From an uncultured Eubacteriales bacterium (GTDB taxonomy: Bacteria; Bacillota; Clostridia; Oscillospirales; UMGS1783), in NCBI GenBank assembly GCA_900555065.1, contig USJY01000085.1, positions 1 through 6,272 on the forward strand: DNA of 6,272 nt, given 5' to 3'. The notes under the pieces are model-generated. The model ran no database searches and was not told the origin of the DNA. It worked only from the letters and a program-made list of their open reading frames with translations. Positions 6,125-6,272 of this stretch are shown in pieces (the stretch's first letter is position 1; every line of letters begins with the position of its first letter). Made by a program: the position numbers and the translations under genes.

Positions 6125-6158
6125 CTATTCATCCTCCAAATTGTGTTTTAACCTTTAT

Positions 6159-6187
6159 ATTATACACAAATATAGCCCGCATTGCAA
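6159..6187 (-). promoter_or_regulatory. Sigma-A-type promoter of yebC
   Basis: On the minus strand TTGCAA (-35, 6182-6187) and a perfect TATAAT (-10, 6159-6164) are separated by 17 bases. The predicted start near 6152 gives a short leader of about 28 nt with a GGAGG site. Confidence 0.88.
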
Positions 6188-6201
6188 GAGGCGCGCGCCT
6201 T

Positions 6202-6227
6202 TACCCCTGCAAATATTTGTAGGGGTA
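6202..6227. repeat. 26-bp palindrome upstream of yebC
   Basis: TACCCCTGCAAAT is followed directly by ATTTGTAGGGGTA. All 13 positions can pair if one G-T wobble is allowed. Neither strand has a T-run after it, so it is unlikely to be an intrinsic terminator. Its right half overlaps the outer end of the IS-like repeat at 6218-6245, and its left edge is 15 bases upstream of the yebC -35 box. Confidence 0.7.
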
Positions 6228-6245
6228 CAATACATGTTGGACAGT
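6218..6245 (+). repeat. Putative IS-type terminal inverted repeat, right end of window
   Basis: This 28-base stretch begins TGTAGG and ends TTGGACAGT. It matches the minus-strand stretch at 25-52 at 21 of 28 positions. It is followed by AAAAAGGGATGAAGG, which could be the ribosome binding site of a gene running off the window to the right. The body of any element would be outside the window. The assignment rests on the match to the left end and on the layout only. Confidence 0.4.
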
Positions 6246-6272
6246 TGAGAAAAAGGGATGAAGGATAAGGCC

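Noticed and set aside
5369..6151. 260-residue open frame on the plus strand, opposite yebC
   Set aside because: It is antisense to a full-length yebC gene, contains that gene's promoter region, and shows no family features.
1..6272. CRISPR array, toxin-antitoxin pair or defence operon
   Set aside because: No regularly spaced direct repeats and no corresponding coding regions were seen. All convincing genes are housekeeping functions.

Overview
The window looks like chromosomal DNA of a Firmicute, most likely a Clostridia-class anaerobe. The indications are a tRNA-sensing T-box leader on an aminoacyl-tRNA synthetase gene, strong GGAGG-type ribosome binding sites, near-consensus sigma-A promoters with 17-base spacers, intrinsic terminators with U-tracts, and a TTG start preceded by AAAGGGGA. 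The genus cannot be told from the sequence alone.

Layout: (1) Positions 79-2463, minus strand: valS, a compact archaeal-type valyl-tRNA synthetase. It is driven by a promoter at 2776-2804 and controlled by a complete T-box leader (2476-2769) whose specifier reads as GUA (Val). (2) Positions 2805-3163: a divergent regulatory region holding the promoter and a leader of about 174 nt for the next gene, with an operator-like inverted repeat over the -35 box. (3) Positions 3164-4507, plus strand: an AzgA/PbuG-type NCS2 purine nucleobase permease, closed by a terminator at 4584-4641. (4) Positions 4642-5123: about 480 bp with no convincing gene but many possible RNA hairpins, including a potential pseudoknot. 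(5) Positions 5124-5318, minus strand: tRNA-Pro(GGG) with encoded CCA and its own promoter, followed by two strong terminators. (6) Positions 5390-6124, minus strand: yebC, with its own promoter.

Most of the content is translation-related: charging of tRNA-Val, a tRNA-Pro, and YebC, a family now linked to translation through proline-rich stretches. The permease is a purine salvage gene and shows no obvious link to the others. Each gene appears to be its own transcription unit.

Both ends of the window carry related 28-base sequences in inverted orientation (25-52 and 6218-6245, 21 of 28 identical by eye). They resemble terminal inverted repeats of insertion sequences whose bodies lie outside the window. 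No defence system, CRISPR array, toxin-antitoxin pair or complete mobile element is visible. The least explained parts are the 4642-5123 interval, the permease leader and the two IS-like ends.
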